A program made the translations under genes and the position numbers. This document shows, piece after piece, positions 46,110-57,833 of a stretch of DNA of 64,000 nucleotides. The notes beneath the pieces were generated by a model, which was not told the DNA's origin, ran no database searches, and saw only the letters and a list, made by a program, of their open reading frames with translations. Position 1 is the first letter of the stretch, and every line of letters starts with the position of its first letter. This stretch comes from Pezicula radicicola (Eukaryota > Ascomycota > Leotiomycetes > Helotiales > Dermateaceae): positions 803,120 to 867,119 of the forward strand of contig PDUO01000027.1 of the NCBI GenBank assembly GCA_003008705.1, read 5' to 3'.

Positions 46110-48160
46110 GAAGTTAAGTTCTTACTTTACAAGAAAAAATCTCCCCTAAGACCTTCTCCCAAACCTTTCGCACAATAGATTCGATTGAGCATGATTTCTC
46201 ATCAACACTAGAGATCATATTTGATATCTCCTGAGAGTCACTGTAGCCCCTCCATGCGAGTGATTCGTGTGAGGATGATTTATGCTCAGAAGCCAATGGC
46301 AGTGCCATGTTGATATCACTGGCTATTCGCATAATGTAGGAGGACAGTAAGCTGAAGCAGTTTCAGGGCCGTGTCGGCTTGATGCTGGATTCGAACAGGC
46401 GTTATATTGATGCATGGTCCAACTACTTCATCGACCTGAGGCATAGGAAGATTGCGCCCGCTGACTAGGCATCCAAAACCGACGTCCGTTTCACCTGTCA
46501 TCTCAGCCAAGACCATCGCCCAGGCAGCCTTCAATACTGCAGGGAAAGTGATGCCATGCTCGGAGAACGATACATGCGGAACCTGGCGTCAGTTGGAAAC
46601 CATGGACACCTCCATTAAGCAACAGGAAACGCACAAATGACTTTCCGAAAATATCTTTCTCAGTGTTATCCGTATCGATGATCTTGGACGCAATGTTTTC
46701 AATGTCACTTCCATATTAGTAATACTTGATGTCCCCTAGAATGAGCGTAGGACTACCTGCAGGCGCTACTATTAATTGGAAATAAATATAGTATATAAAA
46801 TCTAGTAGCAAGTAATAACAACTTAGTAGGTAGCTTCGAGATGAATAGTATCTAAGGATGTTAGGAATCGTAGTAAGATATAGTTTATCTTTACTAGCCG
46901 TTCTAAAAGACTATAAGCAACGAATAAGCTTTAGATATAAGTTACCTCTAGTATATCTTCGACGTTATGTTTGTTTTAAATGATCCCTCTATTAATATTT
47001 CAATTTCTTCCTTTGCCATTTTAGACAGAGTCGGACTTTTGAAGATGTCTGCCACAGACAAGAACATGCCGTCGGAACGACATGTTGGCACCAACTTAAT
47101 CGCATTAATTGAGTCTCCGCCAAGCTGCAAAAAGTTACAGTCCGCACTGATGAAGTCGACATTAGTATTAAGGACTACGGCCCAAAGTCTTTGTAGTCGC
47201 TTCTCCATGGGGGTGGATGGCTCGTGCCTGGCCATATTCGATAGACTATATGATGCAATCTCCTGTGAAGATGCCATCTCACGTAACCGTCTCCTGTCCA
47301 CCTTACCTGACGTTATGACTGGCACTGTTCCAACTGGCATGTATGCTGAGGGAATCATGTATGATGGTAGGACCTCTGAGAGTTGCACAGCAAGACCAGA
47401 TATCAAAGGCAGGAATGGATTTGCCACTGCCGGGTCATTGGCACCGAAGTCGTTATCGCGAACAATATTAGCACCTAAGGACACAAATGTACCTAGGGAT
47501 TCTTGAGTGTTGTTCTCGGCAGTGGAAGTCTCGATTAACCCAACCACCACTCCTTTTGCACTTGGGATGAGTCGCCGAAGATGATATTCTATTTCACCAA
47601 GCTCGACTCTTTGTCCACAAAGTTTCACCTGATTGTCCTTTCTCCCCATGAATATAAGTGTGCCATCATCGTAGAAACGGGTTAGATCTTCGGTTTTACA
47701 CAGGCGCTGATAACTGTCCAATGCGAAATCTTGACACCAAACTGGGTTTGATGAAGGCTGCTGCTGTCTTTACAGGTTCATTAAGATGCCCAAGAGCTAA
47801 TATGGGTCCTTCGATGAGGAGTTCACCGACAGCACCCAAAGGTGCAAGAGTATTGTGGTTAGAAGCATCGGCGATCCAATATATTGCCGACCCTGAAGGG
47901 TAACCGCGTCAAGTTCTTCGACAAGGAGCGACTCGTTGGGTTGGCATATCTGTTGAATTAGGTAATCAAATTGATTGATCACTCTCTCCATCTGCTTGCT
48001 ACTGATAATATTTGAGTCAAAGCCAGCCATGACTTCAATACGTGTAGGGAGATCATGGCTGGTAACTTGTGCAAATTGATACGGTATCTTTGCCAGCTCC
48101 CGAATGTTCGGGGGAAGAGATATGTAGTGAATAGTCTAAATCTCTCCGCCATGTTTTAGT
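46110..48160 (-). pseudogene. Remnant of a non-ribosomal peptide synthetase gene
   Basis: Reading the minus strand, these pieces follow one another. The end of a condensation-type domain comes first (YQFAQVTSHDLPTRIEV, then KQMERVINQFDYLIQQI; 48100-47900). Next is the second half only of an adenylation domain (GELLIEGPILALGHLNEP; KTEDLTRF in place of the usual K-T-G-D-L; GRKDNQVKLCGQRVELGEIE near 47645), then a thiolation domain (FLQLGGDSINAIKL, phosphopantetheine Ser near 47111). A stretch of another condensation domain (KAAWAMVLAEMTGE, GRNLPMPQVDEVVGPCINI; 46660-46330) and the beginning of a further thiolation domain (SIVRKVWEKVLGE near 46150) follow. The adenylation core that holds the substrate pocket is missing, frames change several times, and 46740-46950 is AT-rich. 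The product of the ancestral enzyme cannot be inferred. Confidence 0.9.
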
Positions 48161-48328
48161 AGCCTTATACCTCGCCGGAGGTTTATTGTTACTGTATGAT
48201 GGCATTCCTGATCCAATCGCAGGAGCGTAAGGAATGCAAACAAACAAACAACCCCCATTTCCACGCCGGTAAGCATGCCTATTACAGGCATGACAGTATA
48301 CGTTGCCTCGTAGCTCCACCGCGGAGCC

Positions 48329-49505
48329 TCATATTTCACCATTGGCACTGTCTCGTAATGCCTCTAGTTCTTCACCGTCGCCCCTACAGTCATATCTTGG
48401 TAGTTCGTACCCGTCGATGCCTACTCCGTGGGTTCTGTTTTCGCATTGAGTTTCCTCGCTAGACCGTGGTGAGTCCGCGCCATCTGCATTAGCCAGTCTC
48501 ATATGGCCATCTGGATTATTCGGAGGATAGTTGAGAAGGTAAACCCCCAAGAATATAGTCAGGAAGCCGCAAAACAGCGAGATTATCTTAATGGGGTCTG
48601 TTATATTGAACCCTTGAAATAGGACAAATGAAGCTGTAAGGACGGCAGTTGTGAATGTAACATAGTATATAGGGCTCACACTACGGACCATGTTAGTAAT
48701 GATTTGCTGGATTAATTTAAATTTGGCTTACATGGACTGGGGAAATGTGCTCAGTGCCTTGTTGAAGTAATTCATCTGTACAGCAATGCAAAAGCCAGCA
48801 ATAACCGCAAAGAGATATGTCGATACATGGGTGAATTGGTTTGCACCAGCGAAGGTTAATTTGACGGCGATGCCGAAGGCTTTTAATGCCATAACCGATA
48901 CGGCTCCCGTTCCTGCGCAGATTGACAGATAGTAAACAGGATTTGTTGTACCGTATTTGGGACAGACGTAGTATATCATCCACACCGAAAATACTGCAGT
49001 GACGGCACAAAAGAACAAGAAGCCTAGCAACTAGTCAATGACTCTTCACATCCGTCTAAACCGAATGATCATGCGTACCAGGATGTGTAGCATAGGAGAG
49101 GATCTCATCAACCGTTTCAATGTCCTTGTCCGGTGGAGCGTTGACAACAATCAGTACAGAACCAAGCAAGGAGAGTGCACATCCAAGCTTGCCCAGTATG
49201 CCCAACCACTCTTTCAGGAAGTGTGCGCCCAGTAATGTGGCCGTGATCACGCTCAGCGCTCCAAGAGGTGTGACTAAGACAGCGGGGGCAAATGCGTAGG
49301 CCGCGAAGTTGAAGAGCTCACCCCCCACCTGCATGATCATGCCCGTCCACCACGTTGGATTCTTGAAATATTCAAACCCATCTCCTTTGAAGCCATGTCG
49401 CTCAGTGGCGTCGTTCAACCCAATCTTTGTAATAACGTAGCTTGAGCCTATCACGACGGACGAACAGACGGCCAGAGCCACCCCAATGTATTGATCGTCT
49501 GGCAT
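48329..49505 (-). CDS. NIPA-family magnesium transporter
   Basis: Exons on the minus strand are 49079-49505, 48732-49023 and 48329-48680 (356 residues). NIPA proteins are 9-TM membrane transporters linked to Mg2+ uptake. The N-terminus MPDDQYIGVALAVCSSVVIGSS is followed by NPTWWTGMIMQVGGELFNFAAYAFAPAVLVTPLGALSV, here cited by its key motif GELFNFAAYAFAPA, then LLGSVLIVVNAPPD, and later AVQMNYFNKALSTF and PIYYVTFTTAVLTASF, the standard order. The joins HPGFLFFCAV and FPQSIVSPIYY match the family. The first join requires the second AG of ACTAGTTGCTAG. The hydrophilic C-tail is about 60 residues. The gene is intact and lies beside the NRPS relic on the same strand. Confidence 0.93.
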
Positions 49506-49831
49506 GACGAACGTCGAGGCCGTGTACGGGGCGTTCTGCAGGCTGATTCGAATCTCCTTCGTCGAACTCTTGGTGGCAGGTGGAGGACCGCTTGCAATTT
49601 TAATATCGACGGCGTGGAAAGTGTAGTTTGGTGGTTGCTAAGTAGTGGAGGATATAAGGTAGCGCACGGATTCGAGTTGGTTGTGGAGATGTGGAGGATT
49701 CGCTCGCCTGAAACGGTCGCGCACAGGAGCCCCTGAAGGTAACATGTCCTGTACGTACTGTACCTTACCATTAACGTGATAGTCAGATCCCGTGACATAT
49801 AATGGCCAAACACTTAATTATCTCGTATCTA

Positions 49832-49858
49832 GTATATATATATATATAAATATATATA
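49832..49858. repeat. (TA)n microsatellite
   Basis: A run of alternating T and A interrupted once by an extra A. Confidence 0.9.
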
Positions 49859-50101
49859 CACATTTATATGTATCCCTTGCTCAAGCTCTCAGATCAATAG
49901 GAAGTGCACCAAGCGAGACTCGCCTCTTTACTGTCAAAACCTTAATATTTTGTAAAATTGCCTCGCATATACTCCGTATTCAAAGCGGCTCTGGTGGCTC
50001 GAGCTCGAGGATCGCCCGCTCGCTTGATTAAGGGCCGGGCAGCAGACGGCCCGTTCCGCTCCGCTCTAGCCAATAACTCCCTCTAAGTCTTAAACTGCTC
50101 A

Positions 50102-50136
50102 ACTTCTTCCTTCCTTCCTTTCTTCCTTCCTCTCTA
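50102..50136 (+). repeat. (CTTC)n imperfect microsatellite
   Basis: An imperfect tetranucleotide repeat, CTTCCTTC-type, with two small interruptions. Confidence 0.85.
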
Positions 50137-50370
50137 GTTCCTGTATTTTATTTTTCTGTCACTGTCACATAGCTAAATAGTACAGTTCTCGGTTACAAAC
50201 ATAGTCACGACACAGACGAAATATATGATGCAATACTAGATGGATGAATGGATAAGAGACATTTGATTGCACTCAGGCTATACCTAATTTATTTTTGATG
50301 CAATTACTTCCAGTGCCGCTTCGGGATATTTTAACAAGGAGCCTTTTGAGAATAGGTTCCATCATCTTCA

Positions 50371-50820
50371 TTATTCCCCATCCATCTTCCTCAAACGAAA
50401 CTCAACGATTGGCCCATCTTTCTGCCCAGTGACATGATCTTTCAGATAAAAAGGTTCAGCCACCATCTTTGTTTTGGGCCCAGGCTTGCTCATCTCTGTT
50501 ACTTGCGCGGAAGTCGAACTGACATATAAGAGTTGCCATAGTCAGCATAAGCTCCGCGAGTGCCAGTGGCCTGCCCATGCAGATCCTTGGACCCATTCCA
50601 AACGGCATGTAAGCCTTGTGCATTCTTTCAAGCTCTTCTCCTCTCTCTTCAGACTTGAGCCAACGGTCGGGATTGTAGGTGAAAGGCTCAGGGAAGTAAA
50701 CAGGGTTATGATGAATACTATAGATTCCTACTCCGGCCTCATAGCTCGGGAATATAGACTCCATCGACTATGGCGGCGCCGCATGTGAATTTTGCTAGGG
50801 CTTGCTATTTCTAGGCTACT
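50371..50820 (-). pseudogene. C-terminal fragment of a cytochrome P450 gene with frameshifts
   Basis: On the minus strand a piece ALAKFTCGAAIVDGVYIPE (50815-50757) leads, after a frame change, into YEAGVGIYSIHHNPVYF, FTYNPDRWL and the haem-binding signature FGMGPRICMGRPLALAEL (Cys ligand present). A second frame change near 50460 leads to FYLKDHVTGQKDGPIVEF and the end at 50371. The N-terminal two thirds of the protein, including the oxygen-activating helix I, are absent. The sequence type resembles fungal P450s that oxidise aromatic or polyketide compounds, but the family cannot be assigned. It could once have belonged with the NRPS relic. Confidence 0.88.
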
Positions 50821-51559
50821 GCCTCAAGTTCGACAACGTCTCCTCCCACATGGAGGTCATCAAGCTGTTCCTCTCAGCTTAGTAAAAGCGCTGCCACGTT
50901 TCGATATAGTCGATATGTGTCTCGAAAACCTGCCATGGACTTATTCAGGTCAATTTAAAGCCTTGTTGGAGGCGGGGGTCTCTTTGACACGCTTCTACCT
51001 TATGAATTCAGTGACATCAAACCACAGTTCTTCGATCGTTGTATCAATGGATAGTCAGAACAAAAATGACCAGTGTTCAGTAGAGCTTGGACATCTTTGT
51101 ACGTGTGAATGATGAACATTGGGATGAGAATTAGGTTGTACAGCGTTCTCTGTGAGAAGAACTAGGCTTGGCATATGCTGACAACCTAAAGGAGGCAAGA
51201 CATCTAGCGTACAAACGAGACAGCAGGCGAAAACTCAGCATTCCTGAATTTGCATATACCTTCACTGATTATTCAGACCCGGATCCTCTATGGTATTACT
51301 ATGTCCTCGACTCTCACTCATGCCTATACACTATTTTGCTGCATTACATTACATTACCGTACTCTTTGCGAGCTTGAGAAATCAGAACCATTGGTGAAAG
51401 ATCTGCTGTTTGCTTTGTAAGGAGGAACTCATGAAGTGGCCACAGTACGATGATTGAGCCGATGAATAGAAGTCTGTATATGGCAACGTGGCACTGAAGC
51501 GTAGACATCCGATCTAGGCTTGTAGGAGTCTCTGTATTAAAAGGTACCTTAGAATAGTT
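50821..51559. other. Intergenic region without recognisable gene
   Basis: About 740 bases. Some of it may be heavily decayed upstream P450 sequence, but no further motif could be read. Short open frames lack protein character. Confidence 0.4.
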
Positions 51560-52942
51560 TCAAGATGGAGGGACCTGGAGTGGCCATTTGATGTCCGGGA
51601 GATCAGAGCCAATTTCCTTGTACCCTGGTATGGTTCTAATATTTCCCCTGTAAGATATTCCACTCATATGATCACCAAACCAGATCTGGGATTCTACTGG
51701 TGAACCATCGGTCCGATTTATGAGAACACGCTCACTCTCTATCACCATCTCGCCATCTTTCCATGCAAACGGTGAGCCGAGGCCCAAGACACATCCTATC
51801 TTAGCTGGCTCAACGGGGCCTTGTGATATATGTCTTAGGATCCGATCCTGAATCTCAATAGGGAGCATATGGATTGCGGTCTTAGGAACTTTAGCTGGAA
51901 TCGCGGAGAGAAGTAGGTCAAGCGCTCGATCGGAAATGGGATCTTGTCCATTGAGAAAGGGCTCCGGCTGCGTCCATTCCAGGTTCGTCCCCGAATATCT
52001 ACAGAGCACGATGTGTCTTAAAGACATGACTAAGTACAGCGTATCTGAGAATTCGTTTGCTAGGCCGGATGATTCCGGGGAGGCCGTAGTTTGGTGAGCA
52101 TTAAGCTCCTTTCGGATCAAGGTGATGCATTCCTGGGGATCCTGAGCAGCAATGACTCTTATATTGCCAATTGGAACGATTTGATTGTCGATTGGTTCCC
52201 ATTTCGGCAGATCCGTCGTACCAACCAAAGCGCCGCCTTGTCCATGCCTCCACCCAATGTATTCAACGATATTGAAGTCAAGGATCGCAATTCGAAGGAC
52301 TGCTCGTGCCAGCCTTTGGAAAGTAAGCTGGTTGTATCGATTCCGAAGGATGCTCCGCCATTGAAAATTGAGATCTTGTAGCAGTCGACGGATGAAAGCT
52401 GTCCTGCGTTCGGACACGTTGAGTGCTGGGTTCCAGTAGGGAGGTGGGAAGTCTTTCTGAATGTCAATTTCTGGGGGGGTGGGAGGGTCACACTGCTCAA
52501 AGTCCTCGAGTGTGACTAGGCGTTGACGGAGAGCAAAGAGAGGAAGACGTCTGCTGCTATCCTTTTTGTGTAAGAGCAGTATATTGTCGACGAGGTTGAA
52601 TATCCACAAAGTGCAGTAAAGGCACTGGCGGGAATCACCGAAGGGGTATACAGTATCGTATGTCTGCTCCCACTTGAGGCGTAGTCCAGATTTCAGAGCA
52701 TCGAAGATGGAATCTGTGGTGTCAGCCTGCTGGTCTGGCAGAAACGTACGAGAATACACACCTTCGGGAATGCCGTTGGTGATTCGGGTGAACAAACTCA
52801 GGGTATGTTCGTCATTGATCAAGTCTTTGTGGAAACCGCGGTATACAATATCTGTGGTAGCATGAGTGTCGCTTTTTTCGATTGAGGGGATGTCAAGGGG
52901 CATCAGACCTTCTTGCCTGACAAGGTATACGAGAGAGCCCAT
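51560..52942 (-). CDS. Conserved-looking hypothetical protein with a possible F-box-like C-terminal segment
   Basis: A single intron-less frame of 460 residues with an ATG at 52942. No family is recognised with certainty. It has a Cys pair in SRQCLYCTLWIF near residues 104-115, an alpha-helical middle (AFIRRLLQDLNFQWRSILRN), a beta-like region, and near residue 370 the segment IHMLPIEIQDRILRHIS, which resembles the start of an F-box (LP-E-...-IL). The end is rich in Gly/Ile/Pro. Codon use and length without stop argue for a real gene. If the F-box reading is right it would be a substrate adaptor of an SCF ubiquitin ligase, but F-box motifs normally lie N-terminally. Confidence 0.7.
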   Translation of the reverse strand: MGSLVYLVRQEGLMPLDIPSIEKSDTHATTDIVYRGFHKDLINDEHTLSLFTRITNGIPEGVYSRTFLPDQQADTTDSIFDALKSGLRLKWEQTYDTVYPFGDSRQCLYCTLWIFNLVDNILLLHKKDSSRRLPLFALRQRLVTLEDFEQCDPPTPPEIDIQKDFPPPYWNPALNVSERRTAFIRRLLQDLNFQWRSILRNRYNQLTFQRLARAVLRIAILDFNIVEYIGWRHGQGGALVGTTDLPKWEPIDNQIVPIGNIRVIAAQDPQECITLIRKELNAHQTTASPESSGLANEFSDTLYLVMSLRHIVLCRYSGTNLEWTQPEPFLNGQDPISDRALDLLLSAIPAKVPKTAIHMLPIEIQDRILRHISQGPVEPAKIGCVLGLGSPFAWKDGEMVIESERVLINRTDGSPVESQIWFGDHMSGISYRGNIRTIPGYKEIGSDLPDIKWPLQVPPS

Positions 52943-53502
52943 GTCTCTTGAGAGGCGGGCGAGGGATGGGCGATATGGGTAAGCGGCGATGGGGTATGTA
53001 CTTGACTTATAAAGTCCGAACGAAGTAGCTCCTTGAAGTTCGTGGAATCGTGGGGTATTGAGTGATTGGTTTGATCGTGTCGAGGGGCAAGTGGTTTTAT
53101 TATCTACGGACTAGCGAGGTCTGTTATCTATTTTAAAGCCAGTCCCGATTAAGTAAGGGCGGCTCGCGTTAGCCACTAGCTCCGATTAGGGAGCGTGGCG
53201 CTTACTAGCCTGCCGGAAGTACTTCGTAACGCTATAAACCTCCGCTATGCGCTATGGACTAAGATCGTGTTGGACATTCAGGCTCCCTCCGCACAGTACG
53301 TCAGGGTCTAGCTGCGAGAGTGTATTAAGAGGGAATGCAGCGTGAGACAGTCTTGTATTGTATTTACGGTTTAGCCTATACATCTAAAATGACCTCCGAG
53401 CCTCCCTGGAAAACCCCTCCCGCAATTCTTTCCCGGCAAGTACGTCCTCGATTCCTCGCCAAATCCTCGCCTCTTGAATTGTACCTGCCCATCATGCTCA
53501 GT
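52943..53502. other. Intergenic region between two minus-strand genes
   Basis: About 560 bases that should contain the promoter of the gene ending at 51560. No other feature is supported. The 53335-53976 plus-strand frame is mostly an antisense shadow of the next gene. Confidence 0.4.
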
Positions 53503-54436
53503 TCACACAAACGGAAGTGGGTTATTCTTCAGGTGGTTTCCCCACTGGACAATGGTGTGGACGTCTCTGCGCAGATGCAGTCTTCCGCAAAGAGGGCTAA
53601 AGGTGCCATGGGCATACTTATAGAATTGAATTTCGAGTCCAATCTGCACGATCCCATAGGTCTGCTTGCTATCGTTGCCACTATCGGCGCAGTACTCGCG
53701 GCATTGGTCTTCAGTAGAGCCCCAGGGCGCTCCAGCTGGCTTAGACTCAACCATAGCGAAGGTGTACATGTAGTCCGATCCTCCAGGGCGGCAGCTTATT
53801 TTGAAGATGGTGAAATCCGGCTTCCCGTTGTCGGAAAGATCCTCTTGAAGTACATCGAACCCCATACTATCAGGAAACAGCCAGCGCAGGATACCAGCCA
53901 TTGGTCTACGATACAAAGCCTCGGGAGAATTGGGAGTTCGTTCCACAACGCTCAGATGGGCAGATACGTTACTTAAGTCAAGGTAGGTTCGAGGTGGAGC
54001 AGGATTTGGGTCTCGAAGTACGAATCGTCCGGTCCGCTGGTTTCGCCTAAAGAATAATGCAGAGTCAGTCGTCAGATCAGTGATCACCCGAATGGGACAA
54101 TTCACCATTGTGGCCAAGTCCTGCTGTTGTCGGGAGCCCAGTTGTCCTGTTGTAAAGTCAGCCATTGCGGTTACAGTTTGTGGATCCTCCCTATGACAGG
54201 GTGAACAAAGTAATAGCCGTCTGCTGCACATTCAAATCCATACATGTGCCTGTACGTACGTTCATACTGTATTAAAGATAGATGGATTGACTTACCGTGG
54301 GGTGGTCTTCCCAGCCAGCTGGGATAGTAAATTGTCTCTGTCCGGTTGCAACATTGACATATAAACTCTGGCCGGCGGTATTTGTATGCTGGTGCCAGGT
54401 ATTTCCGGTAAGTCTTCCAAGATCGTATGTAGACAT
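53503..54436 (-). CDS. Hypothetical protein with WW-like N-terminus and PD-(D/E)XK-like core
   Basis: Exon 1 is 54296-54436 (47 codons) and exon 2 is 53503-54186 (274 residues in total). The acceptor is the second AG of ATAGGGAG, because it alone keeps the frame from HPT to DPQTVTAMADF. The N-terminus (TAGQSLYVNVATGQRQFTIP, then GWEDHP) looks like a WW-type segment or its mirror. The core has KPDFTIFKI followed about 20 residues later by FAMVESKPAG, spacing typical of the D...ExK catalytic motif of restriction-like nucleases, then YGIVQIGLEIQFYKY and GGRLHL-type GRLHLRRDV. Similar lineage-specific fungal proteins are known to me only as hypothetical. Nuclease activity is an inference. Confidence 0.75.
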
Positions 54437-55548
54437 GGTGTCGAGTTGTAGACTTAGACGAGCTGGCGCTTATTCTTGTTCTCGATGTGCGAATATGTAA
54501 GTAGTTCAATAGAACTCCGGGTTTGATGTCAACCGCGCCGTTATCAGCCTTCTTGTGTTAATTGAATAGGTACTTAGGGAGAAAGATTTGTGACTTCTGT
54601 GATTTCCGTATGCTTATATATATATATACATATGGATTTCCAAGCAGTTTTGTATACATGGGTGTATCAGCTGGCGCTTAATGGATCAACTCCGGAGTTC
54701 TAAATCAGAGTATTAGAGAACGGTGTACACTTGCATTCGTAAGCCGCGCGGCATTTCGCTGGATGGGAAATTTTCTGTTCATGTTCCATTCTTCAATAGG
54801 TCAAGAGGTGGGCGTTGTAGGTTTCACTATAGTACTGGCGTTACGCCCATTTCTAGCTATCCAACATGTTTGTGCCCTGAAGAGCAGCCAAGTATACTTA
54901 GCGAACAACAAACAAAAGAGTCCTAGCGAGCGAGACGCGGCACTACGCAAGACCAGCTTCCGCAAGGGAGATCCTATAGGCCAAAAATCCGACAACGGCG
55001 ACAATAGTAACAATAATAGCAACAACAACACCCTCGATTGCTAACGGGCCATCCCATAGTACCCGCGTCCGGATGGTACCTGCGTCCGCGGGCCACGTGA
55101 TGTAAGCGAGCCCCTAGGCTGGTCTGGGCCTCGGCTAGGCTAGGCAAGGGAGTAAGGTATAACCAAGCCTTAAAGGCCTAGTATAAGAGGGTAAGTTAAG
55201 CTATATACTTCTTAGAAGGAGGTATAATAAAGAAGAAGAGTTATTCTCTTCGTAGTATTATGGTCGTTCTTGTGGTTGTGGTTGCTTTGCTTATAGTGCT
55301 GGATATCAGCCCGACAATGTTGTCCAAATAGCATTTCATTCTGAGAAGGTAGTAGGGCCGCTTGTCAAATAGTTCCCAATCTACACGATGTACCCATGAA
55401 ACTAATAGGCCAGGACGCTAGCTATCTCTGATCTTTCCCGAGCCACATCCTCTTAGTCTCAACCACAAGTCACTTTAACAACCATTTACTCTAGAATCCA
55501 TGTTCAATATTGATCTCTACTTAACGATGCCTATAATTACAGTCACAA
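54437..55548. other. Intergenic region, partly AT-rich
   Basis: No gene supported. A TA-rich tract near 54616-54632 is present. Plus-strand open frames at 54723-55044 end in an Asn-rich AAC/AAT run and show no family. A segment near 55100-55270 with many AG/GTA steps has stops in all frames and could be a degenerate element. Confidence 0.45.
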
Positions 55549-56646
55549 TTAATAAATGGATTCCACTATTCTAATTTCACAAGGTAACGCCATCCATAGA
55601 TCAATAACCTTCCGCCCATCCGCCACCGAACCGGAGTGTGTTGTTGAATCTCGTCGGCGACTCATTGCCAGATGCGGAAGAATGAGCAAGAAATTGGCGG
55701 GTAGCGTTACTTGCTTGATAGATTGAAATAACACTGTAGCAGTCTCTGCGTCCAAGTCCACCCACGTAGGGTGGGTGATACGAAGCATCACCTCGAGTTC
55801 TCTCAAATTCTGCATGCCGGCGATGATGTGCCAAATCTTGGTCCAGCGAGCTTGGTGTTCAGCATCTTTGACCTGCTGATGCACAGGTGACTCCGTTCGG
55901 GGTCCTAATGGGGGGGTAGTCAACCGATCCCAAATGAAGCGGAGAGAGCGGATGGAGTTGACGTGCTCGGGGAGAAGAATGGAAGGGAGGTAGTACATGA
56001 CGTCCGAGTCGAAGACGGTGAAACTGTTTTCTGAATAGAGAATATCAACTGTTTCGGAGTAGCTGGGGGCACAAATGTCAGTATGGAAAGCCCAAGCTAG
56101 ACGTTGAAGGCGGGGGATTGGAAGGATGTTTGAGGGGAAGACCTACATCTGTCGGCATGCTCGTAAGAGAGCCAGCATGTTTCTTCTCTCCTTCGTTTCC
56201 GCTTCGCTCAGTGGCCATGGCCGACAGCGACCACCATATCGATCCATCCGGCAAGTGCGGGGATCAGGTGATCCACACATCCAGCCAACAAAACGGCGGT
56301 CATGGCCGTGGATCACGAGATGAAAGGCATGGCCCCCGACCGCATCTCTCCAAATCTGCCGCCGGACCTCCAAGGGAAGGATGTTGAAGGTAGACTGCGA
56401 CTGCAACGCCGACTGGACACCAGAGTCAAGCGTGGGGCAGAGCAGAGATGAGCAATTTATAAACTCAATCCGCGCTCGCGGAGGAGAGCCGCCAGGGGAA
56501 TCGTCAAACCCATCGTCAAAACCATGATTGTGCGCATTTGTCCACCAAGCCGCAAGCCACTGCGCCACTGCGGCACAAGGAGCGAGAACATGTCGTGAAG
56601 TTGCAGAAGAGAAATGTCGAGTCAGATGGATTGGGATTGGGATCAT
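55549..56646 (-). CDS. DUF7730-type fungal protein of unknown function
   Basis: Exons 56147-56646 and 55549-56062 on the minus strand give 337 residues. The join at the intron reads ACRQIYSETVDILYSENSF, the best conserved stretch of this fungal family. The preceding FNILPLEVRRQIWRDAVGG and the motif LLRACRQ, and the following DSDVMYYLPSILLPEHVNSIRSLRF (key part LPSILLPEHVNSIRSL), are the other hallmarks. It resembles an F-box-like N-terminal helix followed by a leucine-rich-repeat-like fold; no biochemical role is known. The gene is intact by eye. Other in-frame starts slightly upstream are possible. Confidence 0.8.
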
Positions 56647-57833
56647 GCTCTACTTGTGTCCCAGGGCCGAAACCGCGGCACAGGCTCACCACCGCGCGCT
56701 GTGTCACGCCGACAGGGTGCGATCGTATGTCTGCGAATGTGTATCATGGCGGCGTCAAGTCGGTCGTACTGTACAGTATGCTCCGCAATGGACCTTAAAT
56801 CACAAATCTTCGCACTGTGGAGCATTTCTCGAAGATGCAGCACTACTACGCCGTGCGCACCTCTTAATCAGGGAGCAATCCAACAGACCATTCCCGGCCG
56901 CTTTAAGCAACGCCGCGTGATAGGATAGCGTCCCGAGTGCAGACTCACGGTAAGGGATTATAGTTGAATAGGTTGCGTTATCGTAGTCGTGGCTTTAGCT
57001 TTAAGATAGGGACGAGAGAGGTAAGCTACAAGGGTAAGAGTATGAAGCCTTGTATGATGTAGAGTGGTGAAGCTGTACAGGTGGCATGAGAGAACACAGT
57101 GTATACGAAGTGAAGTATGTGAAGAAAACGTTCGATGTCTTAGCGAGGGGTTGTCTTCTAAGCGCTGGCGCTACTGTTGGCGTACGGCGGCAAACGGCGG
57201 CGAGCGGCTGCTATCAAAAAAGCTTGCAATAGTGGGCACTTCCACCATCATTCCATCCCGTCCCATCACGTCACCTATGCCTTTCTCGTCGTCTTCCGGA
57301 AGTAACCTCAGTTAGGTTTAGTACAGAGAACGAGGTGAACTTAAACGTAATCAAAGTGACATGGTGATGCGGTATTCCGCTCCTCCTTGACAAGGTTAAT
57401 TTAGAGTTAATTTAGAGTTGATTTAACCGCTGCAGACTGTCCATGGGTCCTTGCAAACTTAAAATTAGGTGCTATTGATCTTTGTGTATGTCCCACATCA
57501 CAGACCACCCGACTATAATTCGATTTATCTACCTAATCTTCTAAACCTATTTAAAAGCCTAATAAAATAGATAAAAATATAAGAATAGATTTATTCGAAA
57601 GCCTTGATTTAGAGCTTTAAAACTTAGTATACTAGCCCTTTACCTTTTATAGAGTATATACTCTATTTAGTATAGAAAGAATAAGTCTATTAATAAGCTC
57701 TTATAGAACTACCTCCTATACCTCTATAATCTAACCCTTTAGAATTTCTATATTAATTATAGACCTTCAAGATTAGGTAGAAAGTAAAAGGGCCGTAGAC
57801 AACTTACTTCGAAAATATATAGAACAAGAAAAG
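56647..57833. other. Intergenic region passing into AT-rich DNA
   Basis: 56647-57300 is of normal composition without a recognisable gene. From about 57500 the sequence becomes very AT-rich with TA-rich stops in every frame, as expected of RIP-mutated DNA, and leads into the relic that follows. Confidence 0.5.

Larger units (their letters stand above)
49506..50370. other. Intergenic region with simple repeats
   Basis: No gene supported. It includes a TA-rich tract (49832-49858), one TACTCCGTA motif (49970), and a CTTC/CCTT microsatellite (50102-50136). The first 250 bases are probably the promoter and leader of the NIPA gene. Confidence 0.5.
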
